From contig NZ_HG964937.1 in assembly GCF_000613245.1 (NCBI RefSeq), positions 502,443-566,442 of the forward strand: a stretch of 64,000 nt of DNA, written 5' to 3'. Origin of the DNA: Mycobacterium asiaticum DSM 44297 (GTDB lineage: Bacteria > Actinomycetota > Actinomycetes > Mycobacteriales > Mycobacteriaceae). The position numbers and the translations under genes were made by a program. A model generated the notes under the pieces. It was not told where the DNA came from. It saw nothing but the letters and a program-made list of their open reading frames with translations, and searched no databases. This document shows, in pieces, positions 1 through 9,198 of the stretch. The first letter of the stretch is position 1, and each line of letters starts with the position of its first letter.

Positions 1-416
1 GAGCGGGAGCAGACGTCCAGCAGCTCGTGGAGTTCGGCGGGATCGGAGGTTAGCTCGAAGGCGATCTCCATCAATCGGCGCCAGGCCACCGCTTCACCGA
101 CGCGATAGGCGTCGAGGGTGAACGCTGTCAAGCCGCGGCGGGCGACTTCTCGGGCGATGTTCATCGGTTCTGGACCGGTGTTCGGAGGCACCGGCGCCCC
201 GGGGTCGCGCACATTGGCCGCTCCCCAGAAGTACATGTTGGCCCTGTTGCTCCGGCTGACGGCCGCGGCCAGTTCGGGATCGGCGGCGATCTGAGGGCTG
301 GCCGCCAGGACCTCCGCGTCGAGTTCATCGAGCCACTCGGCTCGCGGGTTCACAGTGATCTGCGCGCACTGCCGAATCAGCTCCCTGACCGGCTCGGACG
401 GACGTTTCCACGGCAT
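1..416 (-). CDS. PucR/CdaR-like transcriptional regulator, N-terminal part (runs off left edge)
   Basis: The minus-strand frame is open from an ATG at 416 to the window edge (138 codons). A stop codon lies directly upstream of the ATG, so the start cannot be further out. The translation begins MPWKRPSEPVRELIRQCAQ and later contains RRGLTAFTLDAYRVGEAVAWR. This resembles the N-terminal sensory half of mycobacterial PucR-type regulators, whose helix-turn-helix lies at the C-terminus; that part would be outside the window, so DNA binding cannot be confirmed here. It is transcribed divergently from an EthA-like monooxygenase across a 130-bp region with two perfect inverted repeats, so it is a plausible regulator of that gene (inference). 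The family call rests on remembered sequence similarity. Confidence 0.7.
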   Translation of the reverse strand, partial: MPWKRPSEPVRELIRQCAQITVNPRAEWLDELDAEVLAASPQIAADPELAAAVSRSNRANMYFWGAANVRDPGAPVPPNTGPEPMNIAREVARRGLTAFTLDAYRVGEAVAWRRLMEIAFELTSDPAELHELLDVCSR

Positions 417-433
417 TTAGCCACAGTAAAGTG

Positions 434-498
434 GTGGTGCAAAATGCACCACAACCGCTGGTTAATTGAGAAGAAATATACTTGGTTGGCGGCGCCAA
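434..498. promoter_or_regulatory. Divergent regulatory region with two perfect inverted repeats
   Basis: Between the PucR-like gene and the monooxygenase there are two perfect palindromes. The first is GTGGTGCA / TGCACCAC at 434-441 and 445-452, with a 3-nt AAA spacer. The second is TTGGCG / CGCCAA at 486-491 and 493-498, with a 1-nt spacer. Between them the DNA is AT-rich (about 460-480), unusual for this window and suitable for a promoter. Their position suggests operators for the divergent pair. Binding by the adjacent regulator is inference. Confidence 0.5.
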
Positions 499-546
499 TC
501 CGGCGACTATTGGCCCAACGCATCCCGCCGATCAGGAGCCACGACC

Positions 547-2055
547 ATGCCCCACCCGTCCGCAGACACCGTCGAACACGTCGACGTCCTCATCATCGGC
601 GCCGGAATCTCGGGCATCGGCGCCGCGTACTACCTGCAGCGGGAGCATCCGGGACGCAGCTACGCGATCCTGGAAGCGCGCGGCGCCACCGGTGGCACTT
701 GGGACCTGTTCCGCTACCCGGGCATCCGCTCGGACTCCGACCTGCACACCTTCGGCTACGAGTTCAAGCCATGGCGCGACGACCACGCCATCGCAACGTC
801 CGACAAGATCCTGGCCTATCTGCGCGAGACCGCCGCCGAGAACGGCATCGACGGCAAGATCCGGTTCCATCACAAGGTGAGCGGCGCCGCCTGGTCGAGC
901 GTGGACGCGCGCTGGGTTGTCGACGCCGAGCGGACGGACGTCGGTCAGCCGGTACAGATCAGCGCCAACTGGCTGTTCTGCGCCGGCGGTTACTACCGCT
1001 ACGACGAGGGCTACACACCGCATTTCGCGGGACGCGACCGATTCAACGGTCAGATCGTGCACCCGCAGCACTGGCCTGAGGATCTGGACTACGCGGGCAA
1101 AAAGGTCGTCATCATCGGCAGCGGCGCCACCGCCGTCACCCTGGTACCGGCGATGGCCGAGCGGGCCGGGCACGTCACCATGCTGCAACGCTCACCGACC
1201 TACATCATGCCGGTGCCCTCAAAAGACGTCTTCGCCAATGCGGCCAAGGCCCTGCTGGGCGACAAACTCGGCTACGCGCTGGCCCGCCGTAAGAACATCG
1301 CTCAGCAGCGTGCGGTGTATCAGTTCTGCCAGAAGCACCCGTCCTTGGCCCGCAAGATCATCCGCCATCTCAACGCCAAGCGACTGCCCGAGGGTTACCC
1401 CGTCGACGAGCACTTCAGCCCGACGTACAACCCGTGGGATCAGCGACTGTGCGCGGTGCCCGACTCTGATCTGTTCCGGGCGATCAGCAACGGCAGCGCG
1501 TCGGTGGTCACCGACCGGATCGCCACCTTCACCGAGACCGGCATCGAGCTCGAATCCGGTCGCCAGCTCGATGCCGACATCATCGTCACCGCAACGGGTT
1601 TGAACATGCAGGCGTTCGGCGGGATTTCGCTCACGGTCGACGGCGCAGCGGTCAACCTGCCCGAGCGGGTGGCCTATAAGGGGATGATGCTGTCCGACGT
1701 CCCGAACTTCGCGTACGCGATCGGCTACACCAACTCCTCCTGGACGCTCAAGGTCGGACTGCTGTGCGAACACTTTTGCCGGTTGCTCAGCCATATGGAT
1801 GCGCACGGCTATGACACCGCGCGTCCCGTCCTCGACGACCCCGACATGCCGACCCGGCCGTTCATGGACTTCGCGGCCGGCTACGTCCAGCGCGTGGTGC
1901 ACGAGCTACCCCGGCAGGGCACCGACCAACCGTGGCTGACGTCGATGAGTTACCACGCCGACGTGAAGCTGTTGCGCGACAACGACGTGGTTGACCCGGC
2001 CCTGCAATTGACGGCCTCGGCCGACATTCCGAGTCGGGAGGCGGTCCCGGCATAA
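547..2055 (+). CDS. FAD-dependent Baeyer-Villiger-type monooxygenase, EthA/MymA family
   Basis: The 502-aa flavoprotein has two dinucleotide-binding motifs: GAGISG at residues 18-23 for FAD, and GSGATA near 191-196 for NADPH. Between them lies the Baeyer-Villiger fingerprint FxGxxxHxxxW ([11 protein letters not shown], about 166-176). Stretches such as [17 protein letters not shown] and YNPWDQRLC match EthA/MymA enzymes closely. These enzymes oxygenate ketones and activate thioamide prodrugs in M. tuberculosis; the substrate here is unknown. I chose ATG 547 because AGGAGCC lies at the right distance upstream; an in-frame TTG at 466 has no such site. The gene is divergent from a PucR-like regulator rather than an EthR-type TetR. 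A cyclase gene follows after 7 bp. Confidence 0.88.
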   Translation: MPHPSADTVEHVDVLIIGAGISGIGAAYYLQREHPGRSYAILEARGATGGTWDLFRYPGIRSDSDLHTFGYEFKPWRDDHAIATSDKILAYLRETAAENGIDGKIRFHHKVSGAAWSSVDARWVVDAERTDVGQPVQISANWLFCAGGYYRYDEGYTPHFAGRDRFNGQIVHPQHWPEDLDYAGKKVVIIGSGATAVTLVPAMAERAGHVTMLQRSPTYIMPVPSKDVFANAAKALLGDKLGYALARRKNIAQQRAVYQFCQKHPSLARKIIRHLNAKRLPEGYPVDEHFSPTYNPWDQRLCAVPDSDLFRAISNGSASVVTDRIATFTETGIELESGRQLDADIIVTATGLNMQAFGGISLTVDGAAVNLPERVAYKGMMLSDVPNFAYAIGYTNSSWTLKVGLLCEHFCRLLSHMDAHGYDTARPVLDDPDMPTRPFMDFAAGYVQRVVHELPRQGTDQPWLTSMSYHADVKLLRDNDVVDPALQLTASADIPSREAVPA

Positions 2056-2056
2056 T
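2051..2056 (+). promoter_or_regulatory. Candidate -10 element for a leaderless cyclase transcript
   Basis: CATAAT overlaps the TAA stop of the upstream monooxygenase. The cyclase GTG at 2063 begins 7 nt after its last base, the distance expected if transcription starts on the start codon. Leaderless transcripts are common in mycobacteria. No convincing -35 element is visible, so this is a suggestion only. Confidence 0.35.
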
Positions 2057-2062
2057 CGTCGG

Positions 2063-2890
2063 GTGAGCGCGACAGTTCTTTGGGCGATCATCGCCCTCAC
2101 CGAGTTCGCCGGGTTGATCGCGGCGTTTGTTGTGCTCATTGTGTCGCGGCGCCAGCTGAGCGGAGCACGAAAAGCGTTGGCGCGCATGCGATTGGAGGGT
2201 CCGAACCGTCGTCGCCGCCGCAGGCCCGGTGTGGCTCCGCTCGCGGTCAAGAGGGTCTGGCGGACAGCGGACTCTCTGATCAACAAGGGGCTTGGCGCCA
2301 CCGTGCGTAACTCGGTCGAGGACCTCGCCGGCTGGGCACGAGTGGAATGGCCCGATCTCGCAAGGATCACAGCGGACGGCAACGTCGTCATCGCCTTCTC
2401 CGACATCGAAGGGTCCACCGAACTCAACGAAGAACTCGGCGACAGGGGCTGGGTGAAATTGCTGGAACGCCACAACAAGCTGATAGCCAAGCAGGTTGAG
2501 GGCCACGGTGGCCACGTGGTGAAAACGCAGGGCGACGGTTTCATGATCGCCTTCCCTGACCCCACAAAGGCCGTCCTGTGCAGCATCGCCGTGCAGCGGG
2601 CGCTGCAAGCAGAACCTGAACGGTTCAACGACATTCGCGTACGGATCGGCCTGCACATGGGCAGCTCGGTGCGACGCGGAGACGATCTCTTCGGACGCAA
2701 TGTCGCTATGGCCGCACGAGTCGCGGGTCAGGCCGACGGGGGTGAGATCCTGATCAGCGAGTCGATTCGCGACGAGATTCAGAATTCGCGTGAAATCGCG
2801 CTGGACACACCTCGCGAGGTCGAACTCAAGGGCATCCGCGGCACACACCAGCTGTACCCGGTGATGTGGTCGGGAGCCGACGACAGCTAG
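2063..2890 (+). CDS. Membrane-anchored class III adenylate/guanylate cyclase
   Basis: This 275-aa protein has one N-terminal hydrophobic segment (about residues 4-26), then an Arg-rich stretch (about 47-53) and a class III cyclase domain from about residue 108. Metal-binding aspartates are seen in FSDIEGST (Asp114) and [10 protein letters not shown] (Asp158). Lys154 sits where the adenine-selecting lysine is expected, and NVAMAAR supplies the transition-state Asn213 and Arg219. The active-site set therefore looks complete and favours cAMP production. No HAMP or other regulatory domain is present. The GTG start at 2063 is 7 bp after the monooxygenase stop and lacks a clear ribosome-binding site, consistent with a leaderless message. 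The 3' end overlaps the convergent downstream gene by 4 bp. Confidence 0.88.
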   Translation: MSATVLWAIIALTEFAGLIAAFVVLIVSRRQLSGARKALARMRLEGPNRRRRRRPGVAPLAVKRVWRTADSLINKGLGATVRNSVEDLAGWARVEWPDLARITADGNVVIAFSDIEGSTELNEELGDRGWVKLLERHNKLIAKQVEGHGGHVVKTQGDGFMIAFPDPTKAVLCSIAVQRALQAEPERFNDIRVRIGLHMGSSVRRGDDLFGRNVAMAARVAGQADGGEILISESIRDEIQNSREIALDTPREVELKGIRGTHQLYPVMWSGADDS

Positions 2891-4143
2891 GGGACCTGCC
2901 GCACCCGATCACCGATATTGACCCGCACCTGCGGCCGGACCTGCGCGTCGTCACCGGCCGGCTTCGCGTTGCCGATCTTCTCGCGCATCGGAATAGGTTC
3001 CGCCAGTTCGGTTTCGAGCATCTTGGTGATCGACTCGTCAATGGACTCATACGGTCCGACGTCGTCGGTCCGCACACCCGCTCGGGCAAACTCAGTCAAG
3101 GCCGGATACTGCAGTTTCGCCGGTGTGTACGTCCGGAACGTCACCGCTCGCGAGAATTTCGCTTGCACCTCGACGACTTTCACCCGCAGCTTCTCCACCG
3201 GCAGCTCACCGATCACCGAACCCGTCTCCGGGTCCAGGATCTCGTCTCCTCCATCAGCCATCACCGCGAACACCATGTCGGTCTGCAGGCCGTGCTCTGA
3301 ACCGCGATTGATGATCAAGGTGTATTCGTCCTCGACCCGAGCCACGCTGCCCGTGATCAATGCCGAGGCTTCGTCGTGCTCTATCGGCCTCCTAACAGGA
3401 CCGTCCCCCGCGACGATGCGCGGCGGGGGAGCGTCGCTGATGACCACTGACTCCCATCGGCGTACCGACTGCTCCGCAGTGCCTAGCGACAACTCCGTTG
3501 CGGTCCTGGCTCGCACCACCTCGATCAGTGCGCCTTCTTTGCTGCCGCTTTCCAACTGGCGCTGCGCATCGGCGAGGCGGTCGTCGACGTAGCGAACGGA
3601 CTTCTTCAAGTGCAGGATCGCGTACAGCGCGTTCTGCGTTGCGTTCGCGAGGCTTTGGTTGATCTCGTGCCCGGCGTACCAGCGAGTTCCGAGGATGCCC
3701 AACGTGATGCAGAAGCCAGGAACAAACGCAATGACGCACGCCTGCCCAATTGGATTACCCGGAAAGGCGAGAGCACCGAAGATGCTCAGGCCGGCGAGTC
3801 CGCCCAGGATGGCGAGTTTCTGTAAAGGCGATGGTCTGAGCTCGGCCAGACGTGCCAGCCGTCTGCCCAGGCGGGCCAGCCATCTGCCCAGTAGGGACAG
3901 TCCCGCACCCAGATGAGACAGCCCGTTGGCCAAGTGCGTCGGCCAGGTGGCGAATACGGCTTTCAACTGGGCCCGACCGCTGCTCGCAGGTGCGCCGGCA
4001 GCTAACGGCTGCCCAGGGATCTCGGAGCCAGTTGCAGGTGGTTCGCCGTCAGCCACCTTGTCATCATCGCACCGGATAGCGAACTGCGAGGGGTTGGACA
4101 CCGAAGGGCCTGCGGCGCGCCGATGGTACGGTCGCGGCGACAT
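2887..4143 (-). CDS. Unknown membrane protein with a FlgT-C-like C-terminal domain
   Basis: The protein is about 418 aa. The N-terminal third is variable, with a Leu/Arg-rich amphipathic stretch ([20 protein letters not shown]). Two closely spaced hydrophobic segments follow ([18 protein letters not shown] and [17 protein letters not shown]), so it is probably a membrane hairpin. A helical region comes next, then a domain with the pattern [27 protein letters not shown] and [14 protein letters not shown]. That pattern resembles the C-terminal beta domain of FlgT-like proteins. The start is uncertain: ATG 4143 is used, but GTG 4155 and GTG 4056 are in frame and none has a strong ribosome-binding site. 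It converges with the cyclase gene (4-bp overlap) and is divergent from the GAP-family gene. No function is proposed. Confidence 0.6.
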   Translation of the reverse strand: MSPRPYHRRAAGPSVSNPSQFAIRCDDDKVADGEPPATGSEIPGQPLAAGAPASSGRAQLKAVFATWPTHLANGLSHLGAGLSLLGRWLARLGRRLARLAELRPSPLQKLAILGGLAGLSIFGALAFPGNPIGQACVIAFVPGFCITLGILGTRWYAGHEINQSLANATQNALYAILHLKKSVRYVDDRLADAQRQLESGSKEGALIEVVRARTATELSLGTAEQSVRRWESVVISDAPPPRIVAGDGPVRRPIEHDEASALITGSVARVEDEYTLIINRGSEHGLQTDMVFAVMADGGDEILDPETGSVIGELPVEKLRVKVVEVQAKFSRAVTFRTYTPAKLQYPALTEFARAGVRTDDVGPYESIDESITKMLETELAEPIPMREKIGNAKPAGDDAQVRPQVRVNIGDRVRQVP

Positions 4144-4178
4144 CCGTGCCGACACCCAAGACGGAGAAGCCTGCCACC

Positions 4179-4865
4179 ATGTGGATCACCATCCTGGTGA
4201 TGGCCATCGCGGTGAGCCTCGAACCGTTCCGGATCGGCATGACCGCGCTGCTGCTCAATCGGCCCAAGCCGACGCTGCAATTGTTGGCGTTCCTCTGCGG
4301 GGGCTTCGCCATGGGCATCACCGTCGGTCTGGTCGTACTGTTCGTGTTTCGCAGACGGCTCGCTGATACGACCTACCTCACGTTGCCCAGGGCCCAACTC
4401 ATGATCGGTGGGTTGGCCATGCTGGTGGGCGCGGTCCTGGCCGCAAACATTTTGTTGGGCCGAGGCGGGCGCCGGCCGGAACTCGATGTGGTCGTTACCA
4501 GAATCGGCTCGCTTCGTCCGGTCGTTTGGCTACGACAGCTGCTCGAGGGGCGTTCGCTATGGGTGGCGGCCGTGGCCGGTCTGGGCTCGGGCCTCCCATC
4601 CGTGGATTACTTGGCTGCGTTGGCGGTCATCCTGGCCTCCCGCGCCTCGGCCACGACCCAGGTCGCCGCGCTGCTCGCGTTCCATGCGATGGCCTTCGCT
4701 TTCGTAGAGATTCCTTTGCTCGCATACCTGCTGAAACCAGAAGCGACGGGGCGAGGGGTGGCCAGGCTCAATTCCTGGATCCGATCACGTCGCCGGCTGG
4801 AAGTTGCCATCTTGCTGCTCGCGGTCGGTGGCGTGCTCGTCACCCTCGGTATCGTGGGCAACTGA
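4179..4865 (+). CDS. GAP/Sap-family polytopic membrane protein (lipid-addressing type)
   Basis: This 228-aa protein is strongly hydrophobic, with about six membrane segments. It begins MWITILVMAIAVSLEPFRIG, the characteristic N-terminus of the mycobacterial GAP/Sap family. Founding members are the glycopeptidolipid-addressing protein Gap and the sulfolipid-addressing protein Sap, which help move complex lipids to the cell surface. Cargo cannot be deduced here because no glycolipid synthesis genes are nearby. I chose ATG 4179 because GGAGAAG lies about 10 nt upstream; an in-frame GTG at 4146 would overlap the divergent gene's start region. The family call is from remembered sequence. Confidence 0.72.
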   Translation: MWITILVMAIAVSLEPFRIGMTALLLNRPKPTLQLLAFLCGGFAMGITVGLVVLFVFRRRLADTTYLTLPRAQLMIGGLAMLVGAVLAANILLGRGGRRPELDVVVTRIGSLRPVVWLRQLLEGRSLWVAAVAGLGSGLPSVDYLAALAVILASRASATTQVAALLAFHAMAFAFVEIPLLAYLLKPEATGRGVARLNSWIRSRRRLEVAILLLAVGGVLVTLGIVGN

Positions 4866-5001
4866 GTGCTAGGGCCACGGCCGCGCCTGAAGCGGTGACC
4901 GTGCGGGTCGGCTGTTCCGGCTGGGCCGTCGGAACTCCATATTCCGGCCGAGTCCCGCCACCTAACTCACCCGACATTGAGATGAGGCAGTGTTTTTCGT
5001 G

Positions 5002-5691
5002 ATGAGACGATCATTTCGCCGGTTCGCGGCGGCGGCCGGCGTGGCGGCGGGGGTGACCGTCCCTGCCCTGTTAGCGCTTCCGTCCGCAGCGGCTGCGCCG
5101 TGTCCCGACGTCGAGGTCGTTTTCGCCCGAGGGACCAACGAACCTCCCGGGGTGGGCGGTATCGGAGGGTCCTTCGTCGACGCTGTGCGTTCCCGGGTTG
5201 GCGGCCGCTCCTTCAACGTGTACGCGGTCAACTATCCGGCCAGCGATGACTTCGGCAACCCCAACTTCCCGAAGACGGTTGTCGACGGAATTCGGGACGC
5301 CAGCTCACACATCCAGTCGATGGCCAATTCCTGCCCGCGCACGCGCGAGATACTGGGCGGATTCTCCCAAGGTGCGGCCGTCGCGGGCTACGTCACTTCG
5401 GCCGCCGTGCCCGACGGCGTGCCCGTGGCGTCCGTTCCCCAGCCGCTGGCGCCCGACGTCGCGAGCCACATCGCCGCGGTAGCCCTGTTCGGCACCCCGT
5501 CCCCGCAATTCTTGAGCCACCTCAATGCGCCACCGATCACGATCGGTGCCGCTTATCAGCCCAAAACGGTGCAATTGTGCGCACCGGGGGACGGGATCTG
5601 CGGCACCGGCAACGACCCAGCGGCGCACGCTTCCTACGGGGTGAACGGCATGACCGGCCGAGCCGCGGACTTCGCGGTGAGCCACCTCTAG
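5002..5691 (+). CDS. Secreted cutinase-like serine esterase (Culp family)
   Basis: The 229-aa precursor has an Arg-rich N-terminus, a hydrophobic core and an Ala-rich cleavage region ending near SAAAAP, a Sec-type signal peptide. The mature part starts CPDVEVVFARGTNEPPGVG, typical of cutinases. The nucleophile is Ser122 in GGFSQGAA. Asp in the PGDGICGTGND segment and His in HASYG complete the triad, and Cys pairs are placed as in the family. Mycobacterial Culp proteins hydrolyse short to medium acyl esters or phospholipids outside the cell. Start choice: ATG 5002 follows GATGAGG by about 14 nt; in-frame GTG codons at 4990 and 4999 are alternatives. The gene stands alone, with a 136-bp gap before it. 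Confidence 0.88.
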   Translation: MRRSFRRFAAAAGVAAGVTVPALLALPSAAAAPCPDVEVVFARGTNEPPGVGGIGGSFVDAVRSRVGGRSFNVYAVNYPASDDFGNPNFPKTVVDGIRDASSHIQSMANSCPRTREILGGFSQGAAVAGYVTSAAVPDGVPVASVPQPLAPDVASHIAAVALFGTPSPQFLSHLNAPPITIGAAYQPKTVQLCAPGDGICGTGNDPAAHASYGVNGMTGRAADFAVSHL

Positions 5692-5951
5692 CGGTTCGGT
5701 TTCGCGCGGCGCTGATTGGTCGGCCGTCAAGCGGTGTCCCCGAGCAGAAGGGGCGCATCCAAGGTATGTGGCTTTGTTTCTCGGGGCGCGTCGAGGTTGC
5801 AGCTCAGCAACGACATCCGGGACAACAATCCCGGGCTCACCAGCAGCGGGGCCGCGCAGTCCGCGACGATATCGGCAAAGTCGTACTGCTCAGTTCGAAT
5901 CAGTAGAAACAGGCTTCTCAGGGATCACTGAGGCAAAACGCACCCCACCCG
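5692..5951. other. Non-coding gap between the cutinase gene and tRNA-Arg
   Basis: No open frame here has mycobacterial coding character. A perfect hairpin CCGGGA / TCCCGG with a 6-nt loop lies at 5817-5834 and could end transcription from the cutinase gene, although no T-run follows. The stretch ends at the 3' side of tRNA-Arg, a common place for integrated elements, but I see no integrase or repeat of the tRNA end. Confidence 0.4.
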
Positions 5952-6025
5952 CGCCCCCGGCACGACTCGAACGTGCGACCTAGGGATTAGAAGGCCCTTG
6001 CTCTATCCACCTGAGCTACGGAGGC
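5952..6025 (-). tRNA. tRNA-Arg (anticodon UCU)
   Basis: The minus strand folds as a complete cloverleaf. The acceptor is GCCTCCG with CGGGGGC (one G-U pair), the D stem is GCTC/GAGC, and the anticodon loop CTTCTAA gives TCT, reading AGA. The T arm is GCACG-TTCGAGT-CGTGC and the discriminator is G. The CCA end is not encoded. The anticodon stem has one mismatched pair at its base. AGA is a rare codon in GC-rich mycobacteria. Confidence 0.93.
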
Positions 6026-6213
6026 AATGTGCAGGTCAGTCTATCCAACGGCCGGATCGATAGCCGCGACCGCAACAACACACGCCCGAAAGATGTTTGG
6101 GAGGACCATTTACGGGTTATTGTGTGAGCCTCGACACACGTACAACATCGGCCGGCAATCGGCCGTTAACCGCAACGAGGCGTGTGCCTGACGTCGAGGG
6201 GTGGAACCTAGTT

Positions 6214-7470
6214 ATGTGCTTGTCCAGTGTGACTGCGCGTTGCTCGCGGGTCGGTGCTGAGGCGCTACGGCAGGGTGCTCAGATGGCGGCTGAAGCCAAG
6301 GACACCTATCGGGCCGGGGCTCTGCTGCTGCGCGGATCGCCATTCGCCGCCGGGTGGATTGCCGGCTGGCTGGCTACGGAATTCCCTCCGCACGTCGTCA
6401 CGGGGCACGCGCTGTGCCGGATCGCTCCACCGTCGATCAATCGGGTCGGCACCACCTGGGCGGCGCAGCGTGCCGATCTGGCGCTCACCGCAGCACTGGA
6501 GGAGTCTTTCGGGTCGAGCTTCCGCGAGCAGGTCTACCACCCGACCACCGACCCCTCCGTCATTCGCCGTGGTCGGCTGCCGCGGCCCATGCCGGGCCCG
6601 CACCGCCGCTACGCGGCCAAGACCTCGAACATCTCCTACGGACCAGGTGGCACCGAGCACCTGCTCGACATCTGGCGCCGTCCCGACCTGGCCCCCGGTC
6701 ACCGGGCGCCGGTCCTCATCCAGGTCCCCGGCGGCGCGTGGAGCGTCAACGGGAAGCGACCGCAGGCGTACACGCTGATGAGCCGGATGGTCGAACTCGG
6801 CTGGATCTGCGTGTCGATCAACTACAGCAAGAGCCCGCGGGCGAAGTTCCCGGCCCACATCATCGACGTGAAACGTGCCATCGCCTGGGTCCGGGAGAAC
6901 ATCGGGGACTACGGCGGCGACTCGGACTTCATCGCGATCACCGGGGGATCAGCGGGTGGGCACCTGGCGTCGCTGGCGGCGCTCACTCCCAACGACCCGA
7001 GGTTCCAGCCGGGCTTCGAGCGCGCCGACACCACAGTCCAGGCGGTCGCGCCGTACTACGGGGTCTATGACTTCACCGACCTCGAGAATATGCACGAGTT
7101 GATGCTGCCGTTCCTCGAGCAGTTCGTGATGAAGGCCCGCTACGACCATCACCCGGAGCGCTTCATCGAGGCGTCGCCCGTTTCCTACGTGCACAGCGAG
7201 GCCCCGCCCTTCTTTGTGTTGCACGGCGAGAAGGACGAATTGGTCCCCAGCGGCCAGGCCCGCGCGTTCTGCAAGGCTCTGCGCGACGCCGGAGCGTCGA
7301 CGGTCGCCTACGCCGAGCTGGCCAACGCCCACCATGCGTTCGACATCACCCCGACGGTCCGCTCCCGACTGGCCGCCGACGCCGTCGCCGACTTCCTGGG
7401 CGTCGTGTACGGGCGGCGGGAAAGCTCGTTGCTCGACTCGTTGGCACTGTCGGCAACCCCGGCCAGCTGA
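6214..7470 (+). CDS. lipQ: Alpha/beta-hydrolase carboxylesterase LipQ
   Basis: The protein is 418 aa, close to the length I remember for M. tuberculosis Rv2485c. The catalytic alpha/beta hydrolase domain fills the C-terminal half. It has an oxyanion segment VPGGAWS in place of the classic HGGG, the nucleophile elbow GGSAGGH, an acid in HGEKDELV and a histidine in AHHAFD. The N-terminal 150 residues are less conserved and contain a hydrophobic patch (FAAGWIAGWLA) that may contact membranes. ATG 6214 is preferred because GAGGGG lies 12 nt upstream and the product length then matches the family. It leads a run of lipid genes (WS/DGAT, plsC, plsB2), which suggests a role in acylglycerol turnover. 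Confidence 0.85.
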   Translation: MCLSSVTARCSRVGAEALRQGAQMAAEAKDTYRAGALLLRGSPFAAGWIAGWLATEFPPHVVTGHALCRIAPPSINRVGTTWAAQRADLALTAALEESFGSSFREQVYHPTTDPSVIRRGRLPRPMPGPHRRYAAKTSNISYGPGGTEHLLDIWRRPDLAPGHRAPVLIQVPGGAWSVNGKRPQAYTLMSRMVELGWICVSINYSKSPRAKFPAHIIDVKRAIAWVRENIGDYGGDSDFIAITGGSAGGHLASLAALTPNDPRFQPGFERADTTVQAVAPYYGVYDFTDLENMHELMLPFLEQFVMKARYDHHPERFIEASPVSYVHSEAPPFFVLHGEKDELVPSGQARAFCKALRDAGASTVAYAELANAHHAFDITPTVRSRLAADAVADFLGVVYGRRESSLLDSLALSATPAS

Positions 7471-7698
7471 ACCGCCGGATCCCGCCCGGGCGTTGCCGCA
7501 GCAACATCTTTGGGCCACAGCGTGTCTCGCGACTGCGCGGTTGCCGTCAAGGGTGATGAGCGCATCCTCACTTTCACCGCCGCCGGAACCGGACTAGCGT
7601 TGGGTTTGCATTTTGGTGCGGGGCCCGATAGCAGGAGGATTGATCAGCGGTGAGAGGGTTGAGGTGCCGAGAAACCCGGCTCGCGAGGGGTCTCGGCA

Positions 7699-9198
7699 AT
7701 GACTGAATCCAAGGCTGAATCCAGGGCTGAATCCAGCGGTGCCGTTAAGTTGCCCGACGAGCTCGGACCGGTCGATTATTTGATGCACCGGGGCGAGGCC
7801 AATCCACGGACCCGCTCGGGAATCATGGCGCTGGAAATCCTCGACACCACACCGGATTGGGAACGTTTCCGAAACCGATTCGAGAACGCCTCCCGAAAGG
7901 TGTTGCGGCTACGGCAGAAGGTCGTGGTGCCGACGTTGCCGACGGCGGCTCCGCGTTGGGTGGTGGATCCCGACTTCAACCTCGATTTCCACGTACGACG
8001 GCTCCACGTCAGCGGATCCGGCACCCTGCGCGAGGTCTTCGACCTGGCCGAGGTGATGCTGCAATCGCCGTTGGACATTTCGCGGCCGCTGTGGACGGCC
8101 ACCCTGGTGGAGGGATTGCCCGACGGCAAGGCGGCGACGCTGCTGCACCTCAGCCATGCGGTCACCGATGGTGTCGGCGGGGTTGAGATGTTTGCCGAGA
8201 TCTACGATTTGGAGCGCGATCCGGGTCCCAGGCCGGTGCCGCCGCAACCCATCCCGCAGGATCTAACTCCCAATGATCTGATGCGACAGGGCCTCAACCA
8301 CCTGCCGATCGCGTTGGTCGGCGGCGCGCTCGGCGCGCTGACCGGTGCGGTATCGGTGGCCGGACGCGCGGTGCTGGACCCGGTGTCCACCGTCTCGGGC
8401 ATCGTCGGCTACGCGATGTCGGGCGCGCGGGTGATGAATCGGGCCGCGGAGCCATCGCCATTGCTGCGCCGGCGCAGCCTGACCACCCGCACCGAAGCGA
8501 TCGACATCCGGCTGTCTGACCTGCACAAGGCCGCGAAAGCCGGCGGCGGGTCCATCAACGATGCGTACCTCGCCGGGCTGTGCGGCGCCTTGCGGCGCTA
8601 CCACGAGGCCCTCGGCGTGCCGATCAGCACGCTGCCCATGGCGGTCCCGGTCAACCTGCGGTCAGACGGTGACGCTGCCGGCGGGAATCAGTTCACCGGC
8701 GTCAATCTGGCCGCTCCGGTGGGCACCGTCGACCCGGTAGCCCGGATGAAGAAAATCCGGGCGCAAATGACACAGCGTCGTGACGAACCGGCGATGAACA
8801 TCGTCGGCTCCATCGCGCCGGTGCTCAGCGTGCTGCCGACGGCGGTGCTCGAAGGTCTCAGCGGTTCGGTGATCGGTTCTGACGTACAGGCCAGCAATGT
8901 CCCGGTATACCCGGGAGATACCTTCATCGCCGGCGCGAAAGTGCTGCGGCAGTATGGTATTGGGCCGCTGCCTGGCGTCGCCATGATGGTCGTGCTGATC
9001 TCCCGCGGCGGATGGTGCACGATCACCGTGCGTTACGACCGGGCTTCGGTGCGAAAGGACGAGCTCTTCGCGCAATGCCTGCTCGAGGCTTTCAACGAAA
9101 TCCTCGCGCTGGCCGGTGATCCGCCACCCCACGCGGTGGCCGCCTCGTTCGAGGCCCAGCCGTCGGATGCGGCCGCTCGATCGGTGTCGGGCTCATGA
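7699..9198 (+). CDS. WS/DGAT-family wax ester/diacylglycerol acyltransferase
   Basis: The 499-aa protein has the WS/DGAT architecture: an N-terminal acyltransferase half with MHRGEANPRTRSGIMALEIL, and a C-terminal half with PVNLRSDGDAAGGNQF and SNVPVYP motifs. The active-site motif normally read as HHxxxDG is SHAVTDG here (Ser152 to Gly158): the catalytic second His and the Asp are present, but the first His is Ser. The product matches my memory of Rv2484c. Family members esterify diacylglycerol or fatty alcohols with acyl-CoA for triacylglycerol or wax storage. Its stop overlaps the plsC start by 4 bp (ATGA), indicating translational coupling with glycerolipid acyltransferases. Confidence 0.88.
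   Translation: MTESKAESRAESSGAVKLPDELGPVDYLMHRGEANPRTRSGIMALEILDTTPDWERFRNRFENASRKVLRLRQKVVVPTLPTAAPRWVVDPDFNLDFHVRRLHVSGSGTLREVFDLAEVMLQSPLDISRPLWTATLVEGLPDGKAATLLHLSHAVTDGVGGVEMFAEIYDLERDPGPRPVPPQPIPQDLTPNDLMRQGLNHLPIALVGGALGALTGAVSVAGRAVLDPVSTVSGIVGYAMSGARVMNRAAEPSPLLRRRSLTTRTEAIDIRLSDLHKAAKAGGGSINDAYLAGLCGALRRYHEALGVPISTLPMAVPVNLRSDGDAAGGNQFTGVNLAAPVGTVDPVARMKKIRAQMTQRRDEPAMNIVGSIAPVLSVLPTAVLEGLSGSVIGSDVQASNVPVYPGDTFIAGAKVLRQYGIGPLPGVAMMVVLISRGGWCTITVRYDRASVRKDELFAQCLLEAFNEILALAGDPPPHAVAASFEAQPSDAAARSVSGS

Noticed and set aside
5692..6030. Integrated element at tRNA-Arg
   Set aside because: No integrase, no direct repeat of the tRNA 3' end and normal flanking genes.
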